From Thermohalobaculum sp039180675 (GTDB lineage: Bacteria > Pseudomonadota > Alphaproteobacteria > Rhodobacterales > Rhodobacteraceae), in the NCBI GenBank assembly GCA_039180675.1, contig JBCDDC010000010.1, forward strand, positions 62,001-126,000: a DNA stretch of 64,000 nt. The letters run 5' to 3'. Shown here one piece after another: positions 45,031 to 53,339 of this stretch. The stretch's first letter is position 1; every line of letters begins with the position of its first letter. The position numbers and the translations under genes were made by a program. The notes under the pieces are model-generated. The model did not search any database. It saw nothing but the letters and a program-made list of their open reading frames with translations, and was not told the origin of the DNA.

Positions 45031-45134
45031 GGCATCTTCTCCGGGTGTGAGCTTGCGCCAGACTAAGCCTTTTACGCCTCTGCTTCTCCTGCTAATGTAT
45101 AATTCCAGATATAACAAAATCGCATGGATCTTTC

Positions 45135-46076
45135 TTGAAGTTTGCCGAGCTTCAGATCTTCGTCGACGTCGTCGAGAATGGTGGCATGACTCAAGCGGCC
45201 GCGATCAGTGGTGTGTCGCAGCCGGGCATCAGCCGCACGATCCGGGATCTTGAGACGCGGATGCGGGCAACGCTGCTACGGCGGACCGGACGCGGCGTCG
45301 AGCTTACGCCAGCAGGCATGGAGTTTCTGGAGTTCGCCAAGTCCAGCATCAGTGCTCTTGAAGAGGCGAAATCCAGGGTTCTTGAGGTTTCCGGTGGCCT
45401 CCCCGACAGGCTTCGTATCGCCATTCCTCCCCGACTGGGGTCGACGGTTTTTCCGGTTCTCTATCGCCGGTTCATGCAGGAACTTCCCGAGGTCGCGGTC
45501 ACGGCCACGGAAGCGTTCACCGCGGACATGGCCGACAGCATGAATGCTGGCCGCCTGGATCTGCTGGTTTCTTATCTACCCGTAATCCCCGGTTCCGGTG
45601 AGGGAAAGCCGGCCTTTCGCGAAAGTCTCTACCTAGTCGTGGGAGATGACAGTGCTGACGATGAGGAGACCGAGATCACTCTCGCTGACCTGGCCGAGCA
45701 GCCTTTCCTGCTGAACCACCAAGGCAGCCCCTATCGCCGTCTGATCGAAAGCCACTTTCTCGCGGCAGGCCACAAATTGATCGTCGACAGGGAGATTGAA
45801 ACCGCCGAAGGTCTGCTGGCCTTTGCCTGCGAAGGCGAAGGCGTCACCATCCTGCCCTACAGTAACTTCCACGCCGAGGAGGCGCGCGGCGATGTCGTCG
45901 GCCGTCTCATCACGAACCCGCAGATAGAACGGACGATATACATTCATATCGGCCGGCATCTGGACATGCGCACTTCTGATCTGGTCAGCCGCCTCATTCA
46001 TCTCTGTCTCAGAAGCATCGCCGATGATGTAAAATGGACTCCAATTTCAAGCAGGAATGCCACGAATGGCGTCTAG
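45135..46076 (+). CDS. LysR-family transcriptional regulator
   Basis: 313-aa LysR protein: FAELQIFVDVVENGGMTQAA and SQPGISRTIRDLETRMRATL form the helix-turn-helix, followed by a periplasmic-binding-like effector domain. TTG start at 45135 (an ATG start is not available at the family position). It is divergent from the MttB-like operon with a 104-base shared region, the standard layout for a LysR activator and its target. The effector is likely an intermediate of that pathway. Confidence 0.88.
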   Translation: MKFAELQIFVDVVENGGMTQAAAISGVSQPGISRTIRDLETRMRATLLRRTGRGVELTPAGMEFLEFAKSSISALEEAKSRVLEVSGGLPDRLRIAIPPRLGSTVFPVLYRRFMQELPEVAVTATEAFTADMADSMNAGRLDLLVSYLPVIPGSGEGKPAFRESLYLVVGDDSADDEETEITLADLAEQPFLLNHQGSPYRRLIESHFLAAGHKLIVDREIETAEGLLAFACEGEGVTILPYSNFHAEEARGDVVGRLITNPQIERTIYIHIGRHLDMRTSDLVSRLIHLCLRSIADDVKWTPISSRNATNGV

Positions 46077-46256
46077 CGGGAACGAGCCTATAGAATCGAC
46101 GATCACCCACGAACGGCAGATTTTGGTCGGAACTCAACGCAGCGGGCAACGGCTAAGAGCCCATATCTCCAAATGCTGCAATGTGCGCGAAAGGCGGCGA
46201 AGCGCCAAAACCAGCCACGGATCGCGGTGGCAATGAACAAGCAAGTTCGGGTTCTT

Positions 46257-47846
46257 TCAACCGCCTCTGACCTGATCCAAGGACAAGTCGATTGAAGATA
46301 TCTCGCCTCCTTGCAGATCAGCGTTTCGCTCCCTCTCAGTCATTATCAAGGTTGTCCGCTCACTCGCATGGCATCGAATAAAAGTGTCGAGAGAGGCCGA
46401 ATCCAGCGCGCCTTCCGGGCAATCCAGAAGAATCAATTGGGCCTTGGATAGCCTGGCACGGGCAAGAAGCACACGCCAACGCTCACCCTCGGAGATGTTT
46501 CTCCCCAACTCGGCTACGCGCCCATCCAGGCCACCCAGGCGATGAAGCAGCGTCTCCAGTCCGAAGGCCGTCGCCGTCTCCAGGATCTGTGCTTCAGAGG
46601 GACGTTTCACCGCGCCAAGCGTTAGGCAGCGGCGCAGGCTACCAGCCAAGATCGGCGTATGGGCGTCGATCAGGCAGACTCCAAACTCCGCCGAGGCAGA
46701 CGCGGCGGGATGCTCGCCAATCAGCACGCGGCCTTGATCGGGTTCCTCCAAGCCTGCGGCAAGCCCCAGCAGCGTCGTCTTGCCCGTCCCGTTCGAGCCG
46801 TGCACTCGAAGCAATTCACCAAAAGGTACATGGAGGGATAGATTTCGCAGGGGTCCGTGCGAGACGTCTTCGAATGTCAGGCTTGGCCTCGAAGGCAGAG
46901 CCCTGACTGCGGGCAGAATTGCTCGTCGAAACACCCGGAGACATTTTGAACGTGCGACGACGAAGGCGTTGTACCTATCCCAGATCATGGCGAGGTCGCG
47001 CAACGGCGCCACGAGGATGGCTGCCGCCGCCAAGCCTCCAGCCGCCAGCGATGCGGGCAGATCCAACTGCAGCGCGGTTGTTAGGACCAAGGCCCCGGCG
47101 ATGCCAGCAATCACATCGGGAATGGCGCGCATCACCGCACCAGCCCGCCGTCTGTCGGTGGCGGCTTTGGTCAACGCACAGGTTCGGGTCCGCAAGCGCG
47201 CAATCTCAAGATCCATTCGGCCTATCAGGCGCAAGTCCGGAGCCTGTGGTGCCCTTTCGCTCATGTCTGCCGACAGTCTTGCCCGCTGACGACGAAGTGC
47301 TCGATGGAGGGGTCTGAGATTGCCAGCCGCAAAAGTCACGGCCGCGAGTCCGATACTGACGCAAGCCGTCAGCACGGCACCTAGCAGGGGGTGCAGCAGA
47401 AATCCCGCGCCGCAGGCGGCAGGCAGAACGAATCCTGCCGCGATCAGTTTTGGCATCGCATCGCCGACCCAATTCCGGATCGAAGACAGATCTCCGACAA
47501 AGCGGAGCGAAAGCCCGCCGCGACGCTGGTTCTGCACGGCGAGGCGGGGCATCCGGGAAAGATGGATGAAAAGCCGTTCGCGCAATTCTCCAGCGAATGA
47601 CTGCCCAAGCCGTTCGGCGACCGTGGCCTGCGCGATACGTCCAACAGCAACAACGATGCCGCTGGCAGGCAGGACGGCAAGGGCCACCACAGGCAAGGGC
47701 CCAGGCGACTCGAGAAACGTTGCGAAGACGTCGCGCGTGGCGACCGCAGCAACTGCTGCGGCTCCCGCTTGCAAAAGCGCGGTCAGCACCACGAGAGTGA
47801 GAAACCGGCCCCGGCCCTGCCCGCTGATCGAGGGAAATGCGCTCAC
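46257..47846 (-). CDS. ABC transporter half-molecule with degenerate catalytic residues (CydC-like)
   Basis: 529-aa fusion of a six-helix membrane domain (residues 1-300) and a nucleotide-binding domain. Walker A GSNGTGKTT is intact and the signature is a variant ISEGERWRVLLARA. Key catalytic residues are changed: the Walker B glutamate is cysteine (LILLDCPEG), the switch histidine is glutamate (TLIMTERER), and the Q-loop glutamine is missing (CLIDAHTPILAG). A homodimer would not be expected to hydrolyse ATP well; no partner gene is adjacent. GTG start overlaps the P-loop gene stop. Last gene of an ECF-controlled operon. Confidence 0.83.
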   Translation of the reverse strand: MSAFPSISGQGRGRFLTLVVLTALLQAGAAAVAAVATRDVFATFLESPGPLPVVALAVLPASGIVVAVGRIAQATVAERLGQSFAGELRERLFIHLSRMPRLAVQNQRRGGLSLRFVGDLSSIRNWVGDAMPKLIAAGFVLPAACGAGFLLHPLLGAVLTACVSIGLAAVTFAAGNLRPLHRALRRQRARLSADMSERAPQAPDLRLIGRMDLEIARLRTRTCALTKAATDRRRAGAVMRAIPDVIAGIAGALVLTTALQLDLPASLAAGGLAAAAILVAPLRDLAMIWDRYNAFVVARSKCLRVFRRAILPAVRALPSRPSLTFEDVSHGPLRNLSLHVPFGELLRVHGSNGTGKTTLLGLAAGLEEPDQGRVLIGEHPAASASAEFGVCLIDAHTPILAGSLRRCLTLGAVKRPSEAQILETATAFGLETLLHRLGGLDGRVAELGRNISEGERWRVLLARARLSKAQLILLDCPEGALDSASLDTFIRCHASERTTLIMTERERNADLQGGEISSIDLSLDQVRGG

Positions 47847-48937
47847 ATCACCCCCGCATTGGTGCTGTCGGCCCCGAAACGGGCCCGGCTGAAGAGAACC
47901 GTTGCAAACGCCGGATCGCGGAGTTGTTCGCGGGACGCAGTGTCAAAGCCGGTTGCGGCCTCCGCCTCCATGGTTGCCATGGGCGACTGGGTGATCAACC
48001 CCGTCAGGGCAAGTGGGCGGATGCCGATTTTCGCCAAAGTAGCGATCCCGCCAGCTGCGGCCAGCGCATCGGGTACAGCCAGCAGAAAACCGGAGAACCG
48101 CGCCCGATAAGCTGAATCGGCGATCAGCGCAGCGGTCTCCTTTTGCAGGACGCCATCGGCCAATTCGACAACGGCAATGTCGCAGCCCTCGGCATTGGCA
48201 CCAGCCAGCAGTGCATCGGTGGCCTTCGAGATACGGGGGATCGACTCGAGGTAGGTCGAGACCATTCCGGCATCCAAGAAGTCGGCCACATGATGCGCAC
48301 CTGCATCGAGGTAGGCATTGTAGTCGCCGAACGCCCCGGTGCCGGTCGCCTTGATGGCCGCGACCCGGTACCCCGCGCGCACCAGTCCGTGAACGAGGCT
48401 TGCTACCGCTGTGGTCTTGCCCGAGTTCATGGATGCGCCAACGGCACCGATGACCGGGATCGCCGGACGTGGACGCTCAGGGATGGCGTACTGCGCCAAA
48501 TTGATTGGCGCGCTATCTGCACCGGTCAGCAACCCGATGGGTCTGATCCGGGTGGGTGCAGCCATCTTGCCATTGCGGCTGCGCATGCGGCCCAGCACAC
48601 CGCCGCTGGCGAGGAGATCGGACCCTGAGATCGAGAGCTCGGCCAAGCCCTCGAACTGATCGGGTGCGTAACGGGCGCCACAGACGACGATCACCAGATC
48701 ACCGGCATAGAGTTCTGATCGACGGCCAAAGGCGAGTTGCAGCCGCTTGTGCGATCCGATCCGCTCGACTCGGCCGAGCACCAAGTCGCCAGCTTTGGCA
48801 GCCCTCAAATCGCGACAGAGGCCGACGGCCGCATCGCGGGCGACGCGTCGCGTCGTAAAAGCCCATTTGGCATGGGTGAGGGCCGTCGGGTTCAAGGCTG
48901 TCTCATGCGAAGTAGTCATGGGAACGAGTGCGTTCAT
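47843..48937 (-). CDS. P-loop NTPase of unknown function (DUF1611-like)
   Basis: 364-aa cytoplasmic protein. The N-terminal 130 residues look like a beta-rich domain (GDLVLGRVERIGSHKRLQLA). The C-terminal domain has a P-loop GASMNSGKTTAV, followed by AAIKATGTGAFGDY and VVELADGVLQKET, a layout like DUF1611 and MobB/cobyrinate-synthase-type NTPases. The catalytic role is unknown. The start at 48937 (MNALVP) has AAGGAG 9 bases upstream; 48955 is an alternative. Part of an operon with a lipoprotein, a hydrolase and an ABC protein. Confidence 0.7.
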   Translation of the reverse strand: MNALVPMTTSHETALNPTALTHAKWAFTTRRVARDAAVGLCRDLRAAKAGDLVLGRVERIGSHKRLQLAFGRRSELYAGDLVIVVCGARYAPDQFEGLAELSISGSDLLASGGVLGRMRSRNGKMAAPTRIRPIGLLTGADSAPINLAQYAIPERPRPAIPVIGAVGASMNSGKTTAVASLVHGLVRAGYRVAAIKATGTGAFGDYNAYLDAGAHHVADFLDAGMVSTYLESIPRISKATDALLAGANAEGCDIAVVELADGVLQKETAALIADSAYRARFSGFLLAVPDALAAAGGIATLAKIGIRPLALTGLITQSPMATMEAEAATGFDTASREQLRDPAFATVLFSRARFGADSTNAGVM

Positions 48938-48951
48938 CTGAGGTTTCTCCT

Positions 48952-49800
48952 TCATCGCGCTTGCAGGGTTTGCGGGGTGGGGAACAGTTGCCGATGAGCT
49001 TCCGGATGAGCGAGGCAGGTTTGAAAGTCATGGCCACAGCCATCCAGTTCAATCAGCTTGATGTTGGTCTGGATACCGCTGAGGCGGGCAGCATCTTCCA
49101 TGGCAGAGACCCAGCGCGCGGCACGCTCGCGTCGCGTCCGCCCTTGCTGGGCGTCAAGGTCGGGGCCCGAACGCGTGTTCTCGTCCACCACGTCATCCTC
49201 GGTCCCGATCAACACGCGGATCGGCAGCGATAAAAAGGGGGCGAGATCACCGACGGACCGCGGTTGCCAGGCGTTGTGGCGGCTGGTCGGTGCTCCAAGA
49301 CCGCGGGGAAACGGCTTGGGATCGGGAAAGGTGTACCAGCCAGCAGCGATCAAGGTCAGCCGCGCCACACGATGCGGATAGAGCATGGCGAAGCGATGGG
49401 CGAACTGTGCACCACCGGAATAGCCACAAAGCTCGATCCTGTCCGTGCGGCTCACCCCAGCCATGGCGAGATCATCTAAGGTCGACAGGAAAGCGAGGTC
49501 AGCCCGCCTTTTACGGACCACCTGCTGGTAATGCGGCCAATCCTCCCGGTCGAACAGCGGTGCGATCACCGTCTGCCCTGACAAGGCTGCATGCGGCGCC
49601 AGCAGACTTGCCTGCGACTTGGCTCCACGGTGCAAGCCATGGACGGCCACAAGGGGCGGCTTCTCCGGATTGCGGCGCGTCGGGACGGATGTCCAGCAGG
49701 AAAGACCCTCCGCGCCAAGCCGCGCGATATGCGAAAGCTCGTGCCCCACGGCTGGGGCGTGATTGCCGCTGTGGTCAAACATGCCGTGTTCCCTTTCCAT
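48952..49800 (-). CDS. Alpha/beta hydrolase
   Basis: About 282-aa alpha/beta hydrolase. HGLHRGAK is the oxyanion region, the nucleophile serine is in CGYSGGAQFAH, an acid is in IGTEDDVVDEN and the histidine in DGCGHDFQ. No signal peptide is seen. It resembles small esterase-type hydrolases. The ATG at 49800 lies 2 bases after the lipoprotein stop; 49782 (MFDHSGN) is another option. Second gene of the ECF-linked operon. Confidence 0.83.
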   Translation of the reverse strand: MEREHGMFDHSGNHAPAVGHELSHIARLGAEGLSCWTSVPTRRNPEKPPLVAVHGLHRGAKSQASLLAPHAALSGQTVIAPLFDREDWPHYQQVVRKRRADLAFLSTLDDLAMAGVSRTDRIELCGYSGGAQFAHRFAMLYPHRVARLTLIAAGWYTFPDPKPFPRGLGAPTSRHNAWQPRSVGDLAPFLSLPIRVLIGTEDDVVDENTRSGPDLDAQQGRTRRERAARWVSAMEDAARLSGIQTNIKLIELDGCGHDFQTCLAHPEAHRQLFPTPQTLQAR

Positions 49801-49802
49801 GG

Positions 49803-50447
49803 TCAGTCGATCCGCACCCAAGCGTCGCGGACGCGATTTTCACCGTCGATTTCGTGATAAGCGACAGGGCCTTTGCGGGGCGCATACCAGGTGGTGCGCT
49901 GCACCCGACCATCGTCGCAGGCAACCACATAGGCAGGTGTTGCTCCCTGGCCGGGTCGCAGAACCTCCACGGTGTCCTTGACCACACAGCGGGTGCGCCG
50001 CGTCGAACGTTTACCGTTCCAGGAAACGGCCTCGCGCTCATAGGTTGCGGTGTTGCCGACCCGAAGTGGAAACAGCGAACCTTCGCGCCGTACCCGTGCC
50101 TCGGCGGTGTGCCAGTTCTTCGATGTCCCGCACCGGGCGAAGCTGTCGGACGGTGCGAACCAGTCGTGCGACCTGGTCCAGACACAGCCATCGGTTTCTC
50201 GCACACGAATGCCATTGCCTACCCGAGAGATGCGCAATCGGTGAGGCTCGCCATCCAGTAGGTTCTTCACCTGCATGGAGCGTAGCCGTCGCAGCATCGG
50301 GGACTTCACCGGCGCGATGTCAGCGGTCAGTTGCCGCGTTTCAGGGCGACCCTTCCCCCAAAAATCAAGTGGAAGATCGAGGTAGATTGTGCTGGCAGCG
50401 CAGCCGCCCAGGACAACCGCCAAAGACATTGCAAGAATAGGTTTCAC
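49803..50447 (-). CDS. Lipoprotein of unknown function
   Basis: 214-aa protein with a lipoprotein signal: KPILAMSLAVVLGGC, lipobox L-G-G-C with the lipidated cysteine at residue 16. The mature protein is rich in arginine, tryptophan and paired cysteines (VRETDGCVWTRSHDWFAPSD, CGTSKNWHTAE), suggesting disulfides in the periplasm. No family recognised. GTG at 50447 has GGAGGAG upstream. An ECF-type promoter lies at 50496-50520, and the gene heads a four-gene operon. Confidence 0.75.
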   Translation of the reverse strand: MKPILAMSLAVVLGGCAASTIYLDLPLDFWGKGRPETRQLTADIAPVKSPMLRRLRSMQVKNLLDGEPHRLRISRVGNGIRVRETDGCVWTRSHDWFAPSDSFARCGTSKNWHTAEARVRREGSLFPLRVGNTATYEREAVSWNGKRSTRRTRCVVKDTVEVLRPGQGATPAYVVACDDGRVQRTTWYAPRKGPVAYHEIDGENRVRDAWVRID

Positions 50448-50495
50448 TTTCTCCTCCAAGACGTTGGCGCGTTCCTTGGCGCTGTCTGGGGAGAG

Positions 50496-50520
50496 AACGA
50501 TCAGGGCCGGGGTCTATTCC
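50496..50520 (-). promoter_or_regulatory. ECF-sigma promoter of the lipoprotein operon
   Basis: On the minus strand GGAAT (50516-50520), a 16-base spacer and CGTT (50496-50499). This is identical in both boxes and in spacing to the two promoters found at 52013-52071. It lies 48 bases upstream of the lipoprotein start. Confidence 0.78.
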
Positions 50521-50544
50521 CCAACCTCGGCATAACTTTTGTCG

Positions 50545-51984
50545 TCAGACGCAGTTTTTTCCAGGGGACTGGATCAGCCCATAGCCATAGACATCGTCAC
50601 GGCCCGGCGCGCCCAGATCACGGGCGGTGCCGCTCAGCAGCTTTCGGGCGGCATCCGGATCACCGCCAGTCCGCGCGCGCGCCCGCAACATGGCGGCGAC
50701 AGCGAAGGGCACGGCGAAACTGGTGCCAGTGAACGTCCCCGTGCCGCCATCGGCCGAGGCCGAGGGTACGCCGACCCCCGGCGCTGTAACTTCCACATAA
50801 GCCCCCCGCGTGCCGCGTCGATAGGGGCGCAGACGAGCGTCGACAGCGGCGACTGCCATAACTTCGGGGTAGGCCGCGGGATAGGCGGGCTTGCCGCGGG
50901 CACCACCATTGCCTGCCGCGGCCAGCAGATTGGCGCGGCGAGAGGCCCGCTGGACGGCAAATTGCAAGGCGGCATTCCGTTGCCCCGCCAGGCTTAGCGC
51001 AACGACCCTTGCGCGCGAAGCAACGGCCCAGTCCAGCGCTTCGACCAGTGCGAACGCATCAGCCCGCTGGCCGTCTTCGGCGAGGTGCATGACTTCGGCC
51101 GCCAACAACCTGGCTTCGGGAGCCAGGGGTGTCGTACCGGGTGCGGCCTCGCCGACCAGTAAGGCGGCGATCGCCGTGCCGTGGTCCATCGGGGCCGCCG
51201 TTGCGCCGGGGCGCAGGAACGACTTCGCGTCTATGCGTGCGCGCCGAAGAGACGGATGATCGCGGCGCACGCCAGTGTCGATCATGGCGATGGGCGCACC
51301 GCGACGGCAGGTTCTGCCAACTTCCTCATCCATCGCCACCAGCGTCGCACCCCAGCAGCGGTCGCCACAGCCAGACCCTGCACCTTCGTAAAGATCATTG
51401 AGGTCGACCACCGATCCAGGGCTGAGGGATCGCACGGTCTGCGCCGCCTCCTCAAGATCGGCACCGGGCGCGGTCGAAAGGCGCAGGAAACGGGCTTGCA
51501 GTCCGACGAGTGCAGTGTCTTCCAGCACCGCGAAACCTGCTGCCTGCAACGCCGGCAAGTTTGGCGGCGCTTGACCGGATGGTGTGAGAACCAGGATCTC
51601 GTTCGGGACAACCGGCCTGTCGGCACCGAAGATCAGATCAATGAGTTCTGATACTGGGTTGCCGCCTCCCTGTGAGCCCGCGCTATCCTGCCCGGCGGAC
51701 GAGTCTGACGAGCCTGCAGATGTCCCGTCATCGCTGTCGTCGCCGTCATCTCCATCGTCCCCTTCTGCTCCATCACCGTCTCCGCCGTCGCTGTCTCCAC
51801 CATCGCCGCCATCGCCATCGCCGCCATCGCCATCTCCTCCATCGCCATCGCCGCCACCACCATCGCCATCTCCTCCATCTCCGTCGTCGGCGACAGCGAC
51901 AGCACCGAGACGCCACGGATCCGCAGGGTCAGACGTGAGGCCAAGCAAGGCAGCGGCCAGCAACAACAGGAACAGGCGATTCAT
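50545..51984 (-). CDS. S8 (subtilisin-like) serine peptidase with Asp/Gly-rich N-terminal region
   Basis: 479-aa exported protein. A signal peptide (about residues 1-20) is followed by about 55 residues of Asp-Gly-Gly repeats (about 33-88), then a serine-rich linker. The peptidase domain has the catalytic triad Asp236 (IAMIDTGV), His268 (MDHGTAI) and Ser422 (GTSFAVP) with oxyanion Asn359 (AAGNGG). The acidic segment could bind calcium or keep the enzyme extended at the cell surface. The start at 51984 has GAGGAG upstream, and an ECF-type promoter precedes it. Divergent from the sigma factor gene. Confidence 0.85.
   Translation of the reverse strand: MNRLFLLLLAAALLGLTSDPADPWRLGAVAVADDGDGGDGDGGGGDGDGGDGDGGDGDGGDGGDSDGGDGDGAEGDDGDDGDDSDDGTSAGSSDSSAGQDSAGSQGGGNPVSELIDLIFGADRPVVPNEILVLTPSGQAPPNLPALQAAGFAVLEDTALVGLQARFLRLSTAPGADLEEAAQTVRSLSPGSVVDLNDLYEGAGSGCGDRCWGATLVAMDEEVGRTCRRGAPIAMIDTGVRRDHPSLRRARIDAKSFLRPGATAAPMDHGTAIAALLVGEAAPGTTPLAPEARLLAAEVMHLAEDGQRADAFALVEALDWAVASRARVVALSLAGQRNAALQFAVQRASRRANLLAAAGNGGARGKPAYPAAYPEVMAVAAVDARLRPYRRGTRGAYVEVTAPGVGVPSASADGGTGTFTGTSFAVPFAVAAMLRARARTGGDPDAARKLLSGTARDLGAPGRDDVYGYGLIQSPGKNCV
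51713..51885 (-). repeat. Low-complexity Asp/Gly-coding repeat
   Basis: Degenerate tandem copies of GAT/GGC-type codons with a period of mostly 6 or 9 bases, inside the S8 peptidase gene. The repeat keeps reading frame and encodes D-G-G and D-G-D units. It may vary in copy number by slippage; it is not a CRISPR array or a mobile element. Confidence 0.75.
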
Positions 51985-52012
51985 GGGCACTCCTCATTCA
52001 ATGTGAGGCGAA

Positions 52013-52037
52013 AACGCGCCCGCTCCAAAAATATTCC
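52013..52037 (-). promoter_or_regulatory. ECF-sigma promoter of the S8 peptidase gene
   Basis: On the minus strand GGAAT (52033-52037), a 16-base spacer and CGTT (52013-52016), 28 bases upstream of the S8 peptidase start at 51984. It is the mirror of the sigma gene promoter on the other strand. Confidence 0.8.
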
Positions 52038-52046
52038 GGTATCGAG

Positions 52047-52071
52047 GGAATAAAAGGCGCATAGCTTCGTT
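52047..52071 (+). promoter_or_regulatory. ECF-sigma promoter of the sigma/anti-sigma operon
   Basis: GGAAT (52047-52051), a 16-base spacer and CGTT (52068-52071), 27 bases upstream of the sigma factor start at 52099. It resembles the GGAAC-N16/17-CGTT promoters of alphaproteobacterial ECF sigma factors and suggests autoregulation. Confidence 0.8.
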
Positions 52072-52098
52072 TTCCGTCAAAGCTGCCGTTGTGAGAGC

Positions 52099-52602
52099 AT
52101 GATGAGCGAGAGCATTCGACAAGACCTGATCGCCATTCTGCCGAAGCTCCGGCGGTTTGCCTTTGCCTTGGCCGGGAACCGGAGCGAGGGCGACGACATA
52201 GTCCAGACAGCTTGCGAGAAAGCTCTTGACCGTGCTCATCAATTCAAGCCTGGTACGCGGTTCGAAAGCTGGATGTACAGGATCGTCCAGACAACTTTCC
52301 TCGATTCGCGCAGACGGCACGATCGCCGCTTTGCCCACTCCGATGACGATGCGCTCGCCGCGCTGTCTGACGCAGGCACGGGCGCCGCTCGCCCGCAGGA
52401 TCGTTTGCTGCTGGCCCGTGTTCGCGAGGCCATGGCCGCCTTGCCGGAGGACCAACGCGCTGTGCTCGCTCTCGTTGCCATCGAGGGACTGGGGTATCGC
52501 GAGGCCTCCGAAGTTCTCGACGTTCCCATGGGCACCGTCATGAGCCGGCTTGCCCGCGCTCGCGCAAAACTCAAACCTCTTCAGGAAGGAGCGTTCTCAT
52601 GA
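52099..52602 (+). CDS. ECF-type RNA polymerase sigma factor
   Basis: 167-aa ECF sigma factor with region 2 (RFAFALAGNRSEGDDIVQTA, FKPGTRFESWMYRI) and region 4 (LPEDQRAVLALVAIEGLGYR, VPMGTVMSRLARARAKL). It directs RNA polymerase to a small regulon when its anti-sigma factor is inactivated. The stop overlaps the anti-sigma start as ATGA. Promoters matching one consensus precede it and two neighbouring units, so those are its likely targets. Confidence 0.92.
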   Translation: MMSESIRQDLIAILPKLRRFAFALAGNRSEGDDIVQTACEKALDRAHQFKPGTRFESWMYRIVQTTFLDSRRRHDRRFAHSDDDALAALSDAGTGAARPQDRLLLARVREAMAALPEDQRAVLALVAIEGLGYREASEVLDVPMGTVMSRLARARAKLKPLQEGAFS

Positions 52603-53339
52603 GCGACAGGTGGACAGAGGAGGAGATCGCAGCCTTCGTTGATGGCTCGCTGGACGACGCGGCAGCCAAGCGGATCGCGGCGATCATCGAGCGCGACTCA
52701 GAAGCCCGTGCTCTGGCCGAGGAGATCGCGAAAGGAAACGACGTTTTGCGCGCTGCTTTCGCGGATGTGGCAGCGACCCCGATCCCTCCGGCGCTCGCGG
52801 AAACCTTGGCAGGGCGGGGTGATACGGTCGTACCCTTCCGCAAGCGAATTGCCTGGCCAAGCACCTGGATCCCCGCTGCTGCGGCTGCCAGCATCGCGAT
52901 CGTGGTGGGGCTGGGAATTGGTGCGCAGTTCGGTGGCGCCAATTCCAGTCCCAAGATTACGCTTGGTGATGCCCCTCGCGACGGCGGTTTGCATCTTGCG
53001 CTGGAGACCTTGCCAAGCGGCATGGCCCATGAGGACCGGATCATGCCGATGCTCACCTTCACAGATGCGTCTGGCAGGTACTGCCGCGAGTTCGAGGTTG
53101 TTGGCGACTTGCCGGATGAACTGGAATTCGGGATCGCATGCCGAAGCGACAGTGAGGCCTGGCACGTGGAGATCATTGTCAGCGCGCCTATGGGCGCGGC
53201 CAATGATCGGGGGTTCGCCCCAGCGTCCGGGCCGGGTGCGGACGCGCTTGCGGCAATGATCGAAGCCTTGGGGGGTGGTGGCAAGCCACTTGCTCCGGGG
53301 GCGGAAGCCAGTGTGATTGACAATGGCTGGCAACCTTGA
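52599..53339 (+). CDS. Anti-sigma factor, membrane-anchored
   Basis: 246-aa protein with a cytoplasmic N-terminal domain (WTEEEIAAFVDGSLDDAAAK), one membrane helix at about residues 88-108 (PAAAAASIAIVVGLGIGAQF) and a periplasmic C-terminal domain with two cysteines (ASGRYCREF, FGIACRSD). The zinc-binding H-x3-C-x2-C motif of ZAS anti-sigma factors is absent. It should hold the ECF sigma inactive until an envelope signal arrives. Coupled to the sigma gene by ATGA overlap. Confidence 0.85.
   Translation: MSDRWTEEEIAAFVDGSLDDAAAKRIAAIIERDSEARALAEEIAKGNDVLRAAFADVAATPIPPALAETLAGRGDTVVPFRKRIAWPSTWIPAAAAASIAIVVGLGIGAQFGGANSSPKITLGDAPRDGGLHLALETLPSGMAHEDRIMPMLTFTDASGRYCREFEVVGDLPDELEFGIACRSDSEAWHVEIIVSAPMGAANDRGFAPASGPGADALAAMIEALGGGGKPLAPGAEASVIDNGWQP

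Noticed and set aside
45031..45134. Possible LysR binding site in the divergent region
   Set aside because: The TATAATTCCAGATATA stretch is only partly symmetric; a T-N11-A site could not be fixed with confidence.
51672..51938. His/Arg-rich open frame opposite the S8 peptidase
   Set aside because: It is the complement of the Asp/Gly repeat, not a metal-binding gene or CRISPR; repeats are too short and degenerate for an array.
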